Positions 1 to 8,794 of a stretch of 64,000 bases of DNA are shown in pieces. This DNA is from Chloroflexaceae bacterium (GTDB taxonomy: Bacteria; Chloroflexota; Chloroflexia; Chloroflexales; Chloroflexaceae). The stretch covers positions 62,001 to 126,000 of the forward strand of contig JANQID010000031.1 in the NCBI GenBank assembly GCA_028282325.1, written 5' to 3'. Under the pieces are notes generated by a model, which searched no databases, was not told the origin of the DNA, and worked only from the letters and a program-made list of their open reading frames with translations. Made by a program: the position numbers and the translations under genes. Each line of letters starts with the position of its first letter. Position 1 is the first letter of the stretch.

Positions 1-83
1 GCGGCAGGTTCGAAACTGGCCCATCCACGGCATGGCAGGGTATATCCATCAGCCGCCCCTTCCGGCAATACCATCCTGTAAAT
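1..83. other. Window edge, no assignable gene
   Basis: Frame 1 is open from base 1 to a TAA at 79-81, three bases before holA, so this could be the 3' end of an upstream gene cut by the window. Frame 3 is also open and runs into holA in frame. Twenty-six codons are too few to name a product. comEC often precedes holA in other bacteria, but nothing here proves it. Confidence 0.25.
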
Positions 84-1055
84 ATGCTCTATCTCCTCTA
101 CGGCCCCGATGAGTTCAGCCGCAGCGAAGCGCTCGCCACCCTCCGCTCCGCGCTTCCCGCCGATCTCGCCGATCTCAATACGACTATGCTTGATGGTCGC
201 AAGCTCAAGCTTGATGATCTGGCGAATGCCTATGAAGCCGTCCCATTCCTCGCCGATCGACGGCTGGTTATTGTTACGCATCTGCTCAAGCATACGAAGG
301 CCGGCAAAGAGCGTGACAGCCTTCGCGGCTATCTGGAACGCGTGCCTGCGACCTGTGACCTGGTATTGTTAGAGGACGATGTTGATCGCCGCAGCTCGGT
401 GTTTGCGTTCCTGAAAAAAGCCGGACAAGTGCAGGAGTTCCAACCGCGCCAGGGATCTGATCTGCTGCGTTGGCTCGGGGACCGCGCACAAGCATACGGC
501 GTGCGTCTCGATCCTCGGAATGCGCAACATCTGGTCGATTACGCTGGCGTCGATAGCCGCACGCTCGTCAATGAACTGCACAAGCTCGCCAGCTATGTTG
601 GCCAGGGAGGGACGATTACTGCCGACACCATCGAATTGCTGGTGCAAGATCGCCAGGAGCAGAGCCTATTCGCTTTTATTGATGATCTGAGCTTGCGACG
701 TCGTGCAGCGGCGCTGCGCGGTTTGCACGCTCTGTTGGACGAAGGTCAGGCGACCGCCTATATCCTGTTTATGCTAGCGCGTCAGGTGCGAGTTTTGCTC
801 AGCGTGAAGGAATTGGCAGCCCAGAAGCTGCGTGTGGACGACATAGCGGCGCGTTTAGGCCAGAAGCCGTTTGTTGTGCGTAAGGCGCTTGAGCAGTCCC
901 GTGGCTTCGAGATGGCCGAACTGGAAGCGTTTCACGACCGCTTGTTGGAGCTTGACCGAGCTGCCAAAACAGGGCGGATACAGGTGGAATCCGCGTTGGA
1001 TGTGCTGGTAGTAGAGGTATGCGGAGGACTAACAACAAATCGCCCGCGCGGATAA
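84..1055 (+). CDS. holA: DNA polymerase III subunit delta (HolA)
   Basis: Clamp-loader delta subunit, which opens the beta sliding clamp so it can be loaded onto primed DNA. The 323-aa length fits the family. The N-terminus (LYLLYGPDEF, residues 2-11) is the degenerate P-loop start of the AAA+-like domain and lacks the GKT of true ATPases, as expected for delta. The middle region with a helical lid (about 140-210) and the C-terminal collar domain (about 215-320) also fit. The convergent neighbour rpsT is a common companion of holA. The start is the ATG at 84; the next ATG lies well inside the conserved N-terminus. Confidence 0.93.
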   Translation: MLYLLYGPDEFSRSEALATLRSALPADLADLNTTMLDGRKLKLDDLANAYEAVPFLADRRLVIVTHLLKHTKAGKERDSLRGYLERVPATCDLVLLEDDVDRRSSVFAFLKKAGQVQEFQPRQGSDLLRWLGDRAQAYGVRLDPRNAQHLVDYAGVDSRTLVNELHKLASYVGQGGTITADTIELLVQDRQEQSLFAFIDDLSLRRRAAALRGLHALLDEGQATAYILFMLARQVRVLLSVKELAAQKLRVDDIAARLGQKPFVVRKALEQSRGFEMAELEAFHDRLLELDRAAKTGRIQVESALDVLVVEVCGGLTTNRPRG

Positions 1056-1066
1056 TTCACGCGGGC
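1042..1066. terminator. Hairpin between convergent holA and rpsT
   Basis: A 7-bp G+C stem (GCCCGCG at 1042-1048, CGCGGGC at 1060-1066) overlaps the holA stop codon and lies 24 bases before the rpsT stop on the other strand. There is no clear T tract on either side, so it may be a weak or bidirectional terminator. Confidence 0.4.
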
Positions 1067-1090
1067 AATGTGCGGGTGATATAAATTGTC

Positions 1091-1360
1091 CTATGCCGAA
1101 GCAGCCGACGCGGCGTTAAACTTCTTCATTAAACGTGACTTGCGACGTGCAGCATTGTTTTTGTGAATAACGCCTTTAACGGCTGCCTTGTCGAGAACGC
1201 GCATAGCCTCTTGCACGGCCTCTTGACTCGATTCGCCGCTTTGAATAGCCTGCTCCGCCTTGCGGATCAGCGTCTTGACCCGCGAGTTATACATCTGATT
1301 GCGCAGGCGTTTGCGCTCATTCGTGCGACTACGCTTTCTCGCCGACGGTGTATTTGCCAA
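1091..1360 (-). CDS. rpsT: 30S ribosomal protein S20
   Basis: Primary 16S rRNA-binding protein of the small subunit. The 89-aa, strongly basic, all-helical sequence starts with [10 protein letters not shown] and carries the S20 pattern ([11 protein letters not shown] near the C-terminus). The start codon is TTG, preceded by GGAGG eight bases upstream on the minus strand (about 1369-1373), which makes this start convincing. The gene is monocistronic and converges on holA. A TTG start may tune S20 translation, because S20 is autoregulated translationally in other bacteria; here that is inference. Confidence 0.95.
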   Translation of the reverse strand: MANTPSARKRSRTNERKRLRNQMYNSRVKTLIRKAEQAIQSGESSQEAVQEAMRVLDKAAVKGVIHKNNAARRKSRLMKKFNAASAASA

Positions 1361-1522
1361 AGTGCCAAACCTCCACTACACAGTTAATGAAACATAATGG
1401 TTTCAATGTATTCGTGACAACATAAAAGCGCCAAAGGTTTCTGGATCTACATTAGCAGATGCGTTGATGTGCTGCGTAGCGCCAACCAGATTCGGTTGAT
1501 TTTAGCCTTCTACGTTTGCCAT

Positions 1523-1528
1523 TATAAT
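1523..1528 (+). promoter_or_regulatory. Possible -10 box upstream of murJ
   Basis: A perfect TATAAT lies 39 bases before the murJ GTG. At 17-bp spacing the -35 is only TTTTAG, so this is an extended or weak promoter candidate. Confidence 0.45.
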
Positions 1529-1566
1529 ATCCACTAAACCCAAAGTATAGCATAGGGACGCCTTCT

Positions 1567-3195
1567 GTGCAACTCTCCGCTCTGCTGCGCCGTGAGCGCA
1601 TAAGTACATTGTTCAATAGCATGATCGTAATGGGCGGGTTTATTCTGAGCCGCGCGACCGGGTTGCTTCGTGATATTGTCATCTCGGCGCGTTTCGGCAC
1701 GAGCGCCGATTATGGCGCCTATGTCTCCGCTTTTCGCATCACCGACTTGCTCTATATGGTTATCATCGGCGGCGCGTTGGGCAGCAGTTTCATCCCGGTC
1801 TTTATCCAGATCTGGCAACGTGATGGCAGCGCACGTGCGTGGAAACTGGCCAGCGCCGTGCTTAACTGGGCATTGCTGGTTCTTACTGCGGCCAGCGCCA
1901 TCATCTGGATCGCAGCGCCGTATCTCACTGTCTGGTTATATGGAGGCCCTGGCTTCGATGATCGGCTGCTTGACCTGACCGCACAGCTCACGCGAATCTT
2001 TTTGCTTTCGCCCTTATTGCTGGGTCTGGGTGGTCTGGCAATGGCTGCGCTGAATGCCCGCGAGCGTTTTACTTACCCCGCGCTTGCCCCAACAATATAC
2101 AACCTGGGGATCATCGGCGGGGCATTATGGTTAACGCCGACAATGGGGATCTGGGGATTAGCCTGGGGGGTAGTCATCGGTGCGCTGTTCTATCTGCTGG
2201 TGCAAATACCTGCTCTCTGGCGCATCGGTATGCGTTTGAGTCTTACGCTGGGCCGCGAAATGGCCGAACTGCGCACAGTCGCCCGGCAGATGGCGCCGCG
2301 CGTTCTTGGTCAATCGGCAGCGCAGATCAGCATCATTGTCACCGCAGCGCTTACGGCACGACTTGCACTCGGCGCCGAGCGCATTACCGGTTTAAACTTT
2401 GCCTATCAGCTGATGTTACTTCCTTATGGTGTTTTCTCGCTTAGCCTGAGCACCGTTGCATTCCCGCGTCTGGCCCGTATCTTCGCCGAGGAACGCCACG
2501 ATGAACTGATGTTAAGCGTACGTCGCACGCTCGATACAATTCTCTTTCTAACGCTGCCCGCGACAGTCGGGTTGATGATGCTGGCGGTTCCTCTGGTGCG
2601 CATTCTCTTCCAACGTGGCGCATTCGATGAAGTGTCCTTGAACTATACGGTCGTTCCTTTGCTGGGATATGCCACGGCTCTTCCGGCCTTCGCAGCTTCT
2701 GAAATTCTCATCCGCACCTTCTACGCCCGCCAGCAGACCGCTATTCCCGTGCTGGTCGGCCTCGTGCAGGTAGGGTTGAACCTCGGAATGGGCGTGCTTG
2801 TCCTCGCCGTCGGCGGCGGCGTGGGGGCGATCGCGCTGGCGTTCAGTATCGCCAACAACATTGAGGCGCTGCTCCTGTTCATATTGTTGGGGCGTCAGAT
2901 GCCGATGATCTGGCGTGACCGATCACTGTGGCGTTCTCTACGAGCGGCAGTATTGGCGACCGGCGGGCTTGCCCTGATGTTGTGGGGAGTTATGGCGATC
3001 TCAGCGCCACATTTGCCCTTCCTACGCAGTCCCAGCATTTATGCGTGGCGATATGATCTGCTGCCGCTTTTGGGATGGCTGATTCTTACGGGTGCAGCGG
3101 GGACGGTATGTTACATCGTACTGGCCAGATGGTTGGGTGCCAATCCTGCCGGCATGATATGGGATCGACTGTTGCGACGGATGCGGCGCGGATAA
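1567..3195 (+). CDS. murJ: Lipid II flippase MurJ (MviN family)
   Basis: Polytopic inner-membrane flippase of the MOP superfamily that moves lipid-linked peptidoglycan precursor to the outer face of the membrane. The 542-aa sequence shows about 14 hydrophobic segments and the family landmarks SRATGLLRD near residues 27-35, FRITDLL near 56, RVLGQSAAQI near 243 and a LFQRGAFD motif near 350. The GTG start is used because AGGGA lies about 8 bases upstream; an internal ATG at 1621 would remove part of the first helix. It stands alone between rpsT (divergent) and folK (convergent). Confidence 0.92.
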   Translation: MQLSALLRRERISTLFNSMIVMGGFILSRATGLLRDIVISARFGTSADYGAYVSAFRITDLLYMVIIGGALGSSFIPVFIQIWQRDGSARAWKLASAVLNWALLVLTAASAIIWIAAPYLTVWLYGGPGFDDRLLDLTAQLTRIFLLSPLLLGLGGLAMAALNARERFTYPALAPTIYNLGIIGGALWLTPTMGIWGLAWGVVIGALFYLLVQIPALWRIGMRLSLTLGREMAELRTVARQMAPRVLGQSAAQISIIVTAALTARLALGAERITGLNFAYQLMLLPYGVFSLSLSTVAFPRLARIFAEERHDELMLSVRRTLDTILFLTLPATVGLMMLAVPLVRILFQRGAFDEVSLNYTVVPLLGYATALPAFAASEILIRTFYARQQTAIPVLVGLVQVGLNLGMGVLVLAVGGGVGAIALAFSIANNIEALLLFILLGRQMPMIWRDRSLWRSLRAAVLATGGLALMLWGVMAISAPHLPFLRSPSIYAWRYDLLPLLGWLILTGAAGTVCYIVLARWLGANPAGMIWDRLLRRMRRG

Positions 3196-3254
3196 TTGCC
3201 CGCCGAATCCGTCAATTATGGAATTATGGTTACGGCAACGATGTCGGTAGATGA

Positions 3255-3746
3255 TCAGGGACGATACTGCTGCACCAGATTCGCCTCAGGCACGTCCCCC
3301 AACATCTCGGCGATCGTGTAGTGGAGTACGGGATGCATCAAACGAGGCTCCAGCTCGAACAACGGCTTGAGGATCTCCGCTCGACATTGCATCCGCGGAT
3401 GCGGAACCGTGAGCCCCAGACTCTCGATCTGCATAGAGCCGTAGAACAGCAAGTCCAGGTCGATAATCGCCGATCCGTCTATTGCGTCAGCGGGTCGACC
3501 GAGATCGCGTTCAATAGCTTTCAACGCTTTGAGCAACGCCAGCGGTTGAAGGCTAGTCTGGGCTACCACAACGGCGCTCATTGTCGCATCCGGGTCTATT
3601 TTCCCCTCCAGTGTTGGGGCATAGAGATGTGAAACCCGTTCAATCGTTACAACCGTAGCCAGATGGCGGATCGCCGAACGCAACCGTGTAATCCGATCAC
3701 CCTGGCTGCTGGCCAGGCTCACATAAATACGGGTGGATTTCGCCAT
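3255..3746 (-). CDS. folK: HPPK-like pyrophosphokinase, divergent
   Basis: Probable 6-hydroxymethyl-7,8-dihydropterin pyrophosphokinase, which transfers pyrophosphate from ATP in folate synthesis. Starting at the ATG at 3746 gives 163 aa, the normal family length; the longer frame to 3824 would overlap the upstream gene. The metal-binding IDLDLLFYG and the C-terminal HPRM...R...L.PLFEL.P are present. Two landmarks are altered: the N-terminal SLGSN-type loop reads SLASSQGDR, and the Arg normally three residues before the DLD motif is Ala (DGSAIIDLDLL). It follows the rsbR-rsbT pair on the same strand. It could be a low-activity or repurposed HPPK. Confidence 0.72.
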   Translation of the reverse strand: MAKSTRIYVSLASSQGDRITRLRSAIRHLATVVTIERVSHLYAPTLEGKIDPDATMSAVVVAQTSLQPLALLKALKAIERDLGRPADAIDGSAIIDLDLLFYGSMQIESLGLTVPHPRMQCRAEILKPLFELEPRLMHPVLHYTIAEMLGDVPEANLVQQYRP

Positions 3747-3802
3747 AGTACAGATGCGCGTTTCCTGTATATATTGAGGATCGCCCGGCCTGACCTGATG
3801 CG

Positions 3803-4234
3803 TCATCGCAACCACTTTCGACATGTAATCCTGGTACCGATACCCATCCTGGTGTCAATGCTCATCTCGTCCATCAAACGCCGCGAGCCGGAAAGTCCAT
3901 AACCTGAAGGCCACGTCACCGTTGAATCCGTTTGCGTTATTTCGGCCAAAGCGGCAATACCAGGCCCCTGGTCTTCAAATACCATCTCTAATCCCGATTT
4001 AGCGCCGTAGACCACATGGCTTATCGTTAAGCATCCTTCACCGGCATGCAAAACAATATTGCGTGCTAATTCTGAAGCCGTTGTCGTGATGCGAGCCTGA
4101 TCAACCGCGCCGAATCCCATCCGTCTTGCCGCGCCGCGCGCAGCCATACTGGCAGCGATGATATCGGACTCTGAACAAATTGAGACGACGCTAGGCGCTT
4201 CCATGCGCAAGTCGCCAACCTTATCATCATACAA
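3803..4234 (-). CDS. rsbT: RsbT-like anti-sigma serine/threonine kinase
   Basis: GHKL-fold ATPase of 143 aa resembling the stressosome switch kinase RsbT. The N box reads ELARNIVLHAGEG and the G1 box DQGPGIA, followed by a glycine-rich ATP lid (GYGLSGSRRLMDE). In the known pathway RsbT is held by RsbR/RsbS complexes and, once free, activates a phosphatase cascade. The gene lies 28 bp after the RsbR-like gene, so the two are probably cotranscribed. An ATG ten codons inside (4204) is an alternative start; neither has a strong ribosome binding site. RsbW-type anti-sigma kinase is the other option, but the SGSRRLMD segment favours RsbT. Confidence 0.85.
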   Translation of the reverse strand: MYDDKVGDLRMEAPSVVSICSESDIIAASMAARGAARRMGFGAVDQARITTTASELARNIVLHAGEGCLTISHVVYGAKSGLEMVFEDQGPGIAALAEITQTDSTVTWPSGYGLSGSRRLMDEMSIDTRMGIGTRITCRKWLR

Positions 4235-4262
4235 TCTACGGACGAATCTGAGGATGCGCTGA

Positions 4263-5117
4263 TCATATATCTATGCGATCCACGGCGAGACCCTGCCGCC
4301 GCAGCGCATACTCGATACCGGCTTGCAGATCGCTGCGCGTCACCATCGTTGATATATCGACGCCCAGTCCTACCAGCGATTGCGCTACTTCCGGACGAAT
4401 GCCAACCAACACACAATCAGCGCCGAGAAGCATAGCAGCGTGAGCTGCTTGCACGAGATGGTTTGCCACAGCGGTATCGACAAACGGAACGCCGGTAATA
4501 TCTACGATGATGGTTTCAGCCTGATAATCGCCGATTGCCAGCAACATGCGTTCGAGAAATTGATTCGCACGTTGGGAATCGATGATGCCAACCAGTGGCA
4601 TCACCAGAATGCGATTATGTACGGGCAATACTGGTGTTGACAATTCAGAAATCAGACGATTTTGAATCTGGATCACGTGTTCGCGTTCAATGAGATCCTT
4701 TTGAGCGCGTGTGAAATACTCGGAAAATGCACGATTGGTCGCCAGGCTTGCCGCATGCAAGTTTTGCTCGATAGCGCGGTTATACGCGAGCAACTTTGTT
4801 GTATCCAGGTTTGGTGTCGCATCAAGCGTGTCCTGCAATGCACTGCGAAGATACTCTAACGTCTGCTGAATTTCATCCGGGCGCGCGCCCTCGCTGACTC
4901 GCAAGTGGACAATTTCCTCCATCGCATCGGCAAGTAGCTGTGCACCTTCGGTAAGGCTTTGTACAAAGACGGCAATGATCGTCCCAATACGCTCACGCCG
5001 TTCTTCTTGCGGCATTGACTCGTAGAAGGGATGATTGCCCTGCGACGCTTCGCGAATGAACGCATTAATAATCGTGTCGCGTTGAGATTGGAGGATATCG
5101 GCCAGCGGTTGGTTCAT
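4263..5117 (-). CDS. rsbR: RsbR-like stressosome protein with STAS domain
   Basis: 284-aa protein with an N-terminal helical sensor region (about 1-140) and a C-terminal STAS domain (about 160-275). The STAS core ITGVPFVDTAVANHL carries Thr215, equivalent to the phosphorylated Thr171 of Bacillus RsbRA. The second site, Thr205 in Bacillus, aligns with Ser247 (RPEVAQSLV). In known stressosomes RsbR sequesters the RsbT kinase, and the next gene is RsbT-like. No rsbS-type stand-alone STAS gene lies nearby. A TATAAT at 5155-5160 on the minus strand about 38 bases upstream is a plausible -10. Confidence 0.87.
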   Translation of the reverse strand: MNQPLADILQSQRDTIINAFIREASQGNHPFYESMPQEERRERIGTIIAVFVQSLTEGAQLLADAMEEIVHLRVSEGARPDEIQQTLEYLRSALQDTLDATPNLDTTKLLAYNRAIEQNLHAASLATNRAFSEYFTRAQKDLIEREHVIQIQNRLISELSTPVLPVHNRILVMPLVGIIDSQRANQFLERMLLAIGDYQAETIIVDITGVPFVDTAVANHLVQAAHAAMLLGADCVLVGIRPEVAQSLVGLGVDISTMVTRSDLQAGIEYALRRQGLAVDRIDI

Positions 5118-5154
5118 ATCGTAATATGCTAGTGATATCGATCAACAGTTAGCG

Positions 5155-5160
5155 ATTATA
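5155..5160 (-). promoter_or_regulatory. Possible -10 box of rsbR-rsbT-folK
   Basis: Minus-strand TATAAT about 38 bases before the rsbR ATG. The -35 at 17-bp spacing (TTTGCG) is poor. Confidence 0.4.
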
Positions 5161-5283
5161 CCCGATTCTGAGCATGGCGCAAAGCTCATTGACCACGGCC
5201 TGTTCATTCAGGAAGCGGTAGCATATCCGACGACTTTGCGCTCATATGCTGTGCGATAAATACATTACATTGATTGTCGAGTT

Positions 5284-6315
5284 TCATTGTAGTAATTGTA
5301 GATACAATGCTTTGAAGCCATTGCCGAGTTGATCATACCCGAATGCGCAGGCGACTTTCTCGCGACCGTGTTCGCCAAATTGCCTACGAAGTGCGGCATC
5401 CTCGCCCAGTTCGCGCACATACACGGCATAGCGCGCTACGTCATCGCGCGGCGCGAGAAAGCCATTTATGCCGTGATCGACGACTTCCGGCAGCGCGCTG
5501 GCGTTGGTTGTCACTACGGGACGACCGCAGGCGAGGGATTCGGCCGGCGCAATGCCAAATCCTTCCAGGCGCGAGGGAAATAGCAAGATGTCGCTGCTCT
5601 GGTAGGCGGCTACCAACTCGGCCCGATTCGGCGATCCGATCGGTATCATTCGCGGATGCGGCGGCGTTTCGTCGCGTCCCTGAAATCCGCTGGTGTAGTA
5701 GAGTGCGTAGTCGGCGGGCAGCAGGTCCATAATCGATGGCAGCAGGTCGAAACCTTTGCGGCGCGTGCGGTTGCCGACGAATAGAAGACGTATGCGCGCA
5801 TCGCTCGGCGGAAGCCCATCGTCACGGCGCACCATTCCCGGCGTTGGTGTGAACACATCGGTGTCGATACCATCGAAGATCAGTTCGGTATCGACGCGCC
5901 CGTAGGTTTGCACGACCTGTCGCTGGGTAAAGCGACTAACGCAGACGACCGCGTCGGCGTGCAGAATCGACCAGCCATCGTAGCGCGACTCGACCAGGCG
6001 ATAAAACAGACGTTGGGCGAACGAGCTGTAGGGTTGCAGATCCGGGTCGTTGGTCAGATGGTGGACGGTGGCGACGACGGGTAATCCGGTTGCGCGCAAG
6101 GCAAAGGCCACCCTGGAACGTCCCTGTACGACATCAAAGCCGCGCCACCAGCCATCCGGCATCGCGTGCGGGATCAAAAACGGCGCGAAGTTGTAAATCT
6201 CCGGCAGGCGCAGCAACTCGGCTGCCAGCCCTGCGGCGCGCACCGAACGAGTAATGTTCTGAATGCCGAAATCGACGCCGCCTCGGCCAACTGGTGAAAT
6301 GTAGAGTGGTCGCAT
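5284..6315 (-). CDS. GT4-family glycosyltransferase
   Basis: 343-aa GT-B fold glycosyltransferase. The N-terminal half opens with LYISPVGRGGVDFGIQNI, the usual glycine-rich acceptor-side loop. The C-terminal half holds LLFVGNRTRRKGFDLL (about 195-210) and the nucleotide-sugar-binding FPSRLEGFGIAPAESLACGRPVV (about 250-272), whose two Glu residues form the EX7E motif. It probably transfers a hexose to a glycan or lipid acceptor on the cytosolic face. It is the last gene of a minus-strand run, 4 bases after the acetyltransferase gene, so cotranscription is likely. Donor and acceptor cannot be told from the sequence. Confidence 0.88.
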   Translation of the reverse strand: MRPLYISPVGRGGVDFGIQNITRSVRAAGLAAELLRLPEIYNFAPFLIPHAMPDGWWRGFDVVQGRSRVAFALRATGLPVVATVHHLTNDPDLQPYSSFAQRLFYRLVESRYDGWSILHADAVVCVSRFTQRQVVQTYGRVDTELIFDGIDTDVFTPTPGMVRRDDGLPPSDARIRLLFVGNRTRRKGFDLLPSIMDLLPADYALYYTSGFQGRDETPPHPRMIPIGSPNRAELVAAYQSSDILLFPSRLEGFGIAPAESLACGRPVVTTNASALPEVVDHGINGFLAPRDDVARYAVYVRELGEDAALRRQFGEHGREKVACAFGYDQLGNGFKALYLQLLQ

Positions 6316-6319
6316 GGGT

Positions 6320-7507
6320 TTAGAAGAAGTCTGAATTAAAAGGCGCTAAGCCTGCGAATGCCTGATCAACGAGGGAAAGGGCCGTTCGATGCTTGACGGA
6401 AAGCAAGCCAAAAGCCGCCGCCGTGCGCGGACGCAGATATCGTGTTGCGATCTGGGTCATCACCCGTATGTTGCAGGTCAGATCTGCCGTACTACCATCG
6501 GGAAGGCATATGCAGCGGCATGCCCCATCGGCGAATTCAAGCGTAAAAACACCGTGATTATTGGGAAGCCAGTCGTCGTTCAGAGCGATGGCGATCCGCC
6601 CAGCTACTCTGGATGGATATGTCAACGCCTCTAGCGCACCGACCAGATCGATTATGCGCAGGGAAAAGTGCGGCTCAACTTCGCAGCGCAGCGGATCGGG
6701 CATCAGCAGGTTCACCGGCGCATCGGCAGGGGCGCGAAAGACCACTTCGGCGCATTGGGAGTCGTGGTTGGCCAGAAATGCAAAGAGCTGCGCCCGCGCT
6801 TCGGGATCGCGTGCGATGATCTCGCGGCAGATGAGGCGCTTGATATTGTCATTCCCCGTTTCAAAGTGATAGATCAGGTATGAACGCGCCTGACCGTCGG
6901 CGTCGCGCCAGATGTAGCCATGCAAAGGCTGCAAGCGTTTCCGAAGGACGCGCTGCTCCCACCAGTTCGCATCACGCACGATTGGGCCAAATCGCCCACA
7001 CAAAGCATCGGTGTAGATTGCGTTCAGGTCGGAGATACGACGCCCGTCGATACGCTCCATCACGCCGGTGCTATGCCGGAACGCGGCAAACAACTCCGGC
7101 GCGCCCCGGTACACCCGCCGCTCCATAAACGGCGCCCAACCAAAGCGCCCGTAGAATGATTGCTTGAAGGGGTGGAGAATGTTGAATGCCACGCCTTCGG
7201 TGCGCAACTCGTCGCATGCGTGGCGCAGCAGCGCCGCCACATACCCGCGTCGGCGTGCTTCAGGCGCTGTGGCCACCCCGGCGAACCCGACTGCGTTCGC
7301 TTTGCCGCCGCCGGTCATTACCCGGAGCGGAATGCATTGCAATTGGGCAACCAGGTGATCGGCGATGAACAGGCCGCGCAATTGGTTGATGTAATCGGTC
7401 GTCAACTGCGAGCGGTCGAAACTCAGCATATTGAACGCATACATCTCGTTCGCGATAAATTGATCGAGATCGGCTTCGGTCAATGGACGATACACGGCAT
7501 CGGTCAT
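6320..7507 (-). CDS. Eis-type GNAT N-acetyltransferase
   Basis: 395-aa protein with an N-terminal GNAT domain, acetyl-CoA-binding loop PEARRRGYVAALL (about 87-100), and LHPFKQSFYGRFGW typical of Eis-like (DUF4081/SCP2-tailed) acetyltransferases. The C-terminal third resembles the sterol-carrier-like domain of that family. The ATG at 7507 is preferred over a longer frame to 7579: GGAG lies about ten bases upstream and this start clears the upstream methyltransferase gene. Eis proteins acetylate amines such as aminoglycosides or protein lysines; the substrate here is unknown. It sits inside an apparent operon with a methyltransferase and a glycosyltransferase. Confidence 0.82.
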   Translation of the reverse strand: MTDAVYRPLTEADLDQFIANEMYAFNMLSFDRSQLTTDYINQLRGLFIADHLVAQLQCIPLRVMTGGGKANAVGFAGVATAPEARRRGYVAALLRHACDELRTEGVAFNILHPFKQSFYGRFGWAPFMERRVYRGAPELFAAFRHSTGVMERIDGRRISDLNAIYTDALCGRFGPIVRDANWWEQRVLRKRLQPLHGYIWRDADGQARSYLIYHFETGNDNIKRLICREIIARDPEARAQLFAFLANHDSQCAEVVFRAPADAPVNLLMPDPLRCEVEPHFSLRIIDLVGALEALTYPSRVAGRIAIALNDDWLPNNHGVFTLEFADGACRCICLPDGSTADLTCNIRVMTQIATRYLRPRTAAAFGLLSVKHRTALSLVDQAFAGLAPFNSDFF

Positions 7508-7523
7508 AGTCTTAGGCTCCGCT

Positions 7524-8609
7524 TTATCCCTTCGGCTTCTCGACCAGAATGAAGTAGCTGCCGCAGCGCATCCATCCAAACAATCGCAGATCCAATTCCA
7601 TCAGCAAGGTAATCGCCAGCAACGCGTAGTAGATCGGCCCTTTATGCGTCAACCAGCCTCGCATCCGCTGGCGGGCGCGAATCTCGCGTGCTGTACCTTC
7701 AGTAACCGCCGATGCGGAAGCATTCGACGCAGCGGCGGGCTTGCCCGCGCCGGATCGCTTGCGGCGACCCAATAATGCCTCGCCCAGCTTCATCACCACG
7801 TGCTCGACAAAGGTCGTAAACAGGCTGTTCCAGAACACGACCTGCACCGGACGAAGTCCCGCAACGCGCATCACGTCCAACACATCCTCCCAGGACTCCA
7901 GTGCTTTGAGATGGTCGGACTTGCGCAAGGCCTCGCGCTCGAAGTTGTACACGCCCATACGTACGAAGATGCGCCCCAACCGGCGGCTGACATCGATCAA
8001 CGGCTGGATCGGCGACATCTCCCGCGTATTGGAGAAGATCAGCATCCGACCGCCGGGGCGCAATACCCGCGCTGTTTCACGCAGGTAAGCATCGATCACG
8101 TCGCGAGGAAAATGTTCGAGAATATCGATCGAGAACGCCTTATCAAAGCTATTATCGGCGAACGGCAAGACGCGCGAGTCGGCCTTCGCCAACGCAACGC
8201 GCGTCAGCGCCTCGTCGGCGAAGAGCGTCGCCGGATCGCTGCCAACCATTAACCCGGCCTGTTCGGCGTTCCAGACGGCGTGCTTGGCCGTGCCGCACCC
8301 ATTGTCGAGCACGACATCGTCGGGCCGGAAGCGCAACAAGCGCCGCAACGTCCGGTCGCGTACGCCCGCGGCCAGCAGCGGCGGCGCCAGCTCACGATAA
8401 TCCAACTCTTCGGCGAGTTGCTCTTCATCAGAAACATACTTAGAAACGTACTCGAACTGTTGACCGCGTGGCATCAAGTCAATGTAACCGTCGCCAAATG
8501 GATAACACACCTCGCAATCCGCACAGTGTACGCCTGTGTTCGTGACGTACAATCGACGCGAACCGCACGACGGACACTGAAGGATCGAGAAAAACGCTCG
8601 CGGTATCAT
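7524..8609 (-). CDS. SAM methyltransferase with N-terminal zinc ribbon
   Basis: About 361 aa. The N-terminus has a Trm112-like zinc ribbon (CPSCG and CADC within the first 35 residues) ending in YIDLMP. A class I SAM methyltransferase follows: motif I reads VVLDNGCGTAKHAVW and the post-motif region IDILEHFPRD...RETARVLRPGG. A C-terminal hydrophobic stretch (YYALLAITLLMELDLRLF) suggests membrane association. The ATG at 8609 has AGAGG close upstream; an ATG at 8633 is possible. Context suggests a polysaccharide or lipid-linked sugar substrate, but that is inference. Confidence 0.83.
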   Translation of the reverse strand: MIPRAFFSILQCPSCGSRRLYVTNTGVHCADCEVCYPFGDGYIDLMPRGQQFEYVSKYVSDEEQLAEELDYRELAPPLLAAGVRDRTLRRLLRFRPDDVVLDNGCGTAKHAVWNAEQAGLMVGSDPATLFADEALTRVALAKADSRVLPFADNSFDKAFSIDILEHFPRDVIDAYLRETARVLRPGGRMLIFSNTREMSPIQPLIDVSRRLGRIFVRMGVYNFEREALRKSDHLKALESWEDVLDVMRVAGLRPVQVVFWNSLFTTFVEHVVMKLGEALLGRRKRSGAGKPAAASNASASAVTEGTAREIRARQRMRGWLTHKGPIYYALLAITLLMELDLRLFGWMRCGSYFILVEKPKG

Positions 8610-8794
8610 GTACCTCTGCCAATCTGCTATCATCGGTTCCAGGATGGTACCGGCGCTGCCGGTGCGTCAGCGCTCCTTGGCTGGCTGCATTGGCGCTGCG
8701 CCGGTCGGTGAATTTTTCACATGCACGTTTCAATCATCGAATTGATTATAGCGAATAATACAGATGTATATGCGGGCCAGCCTCCGTGGATATA

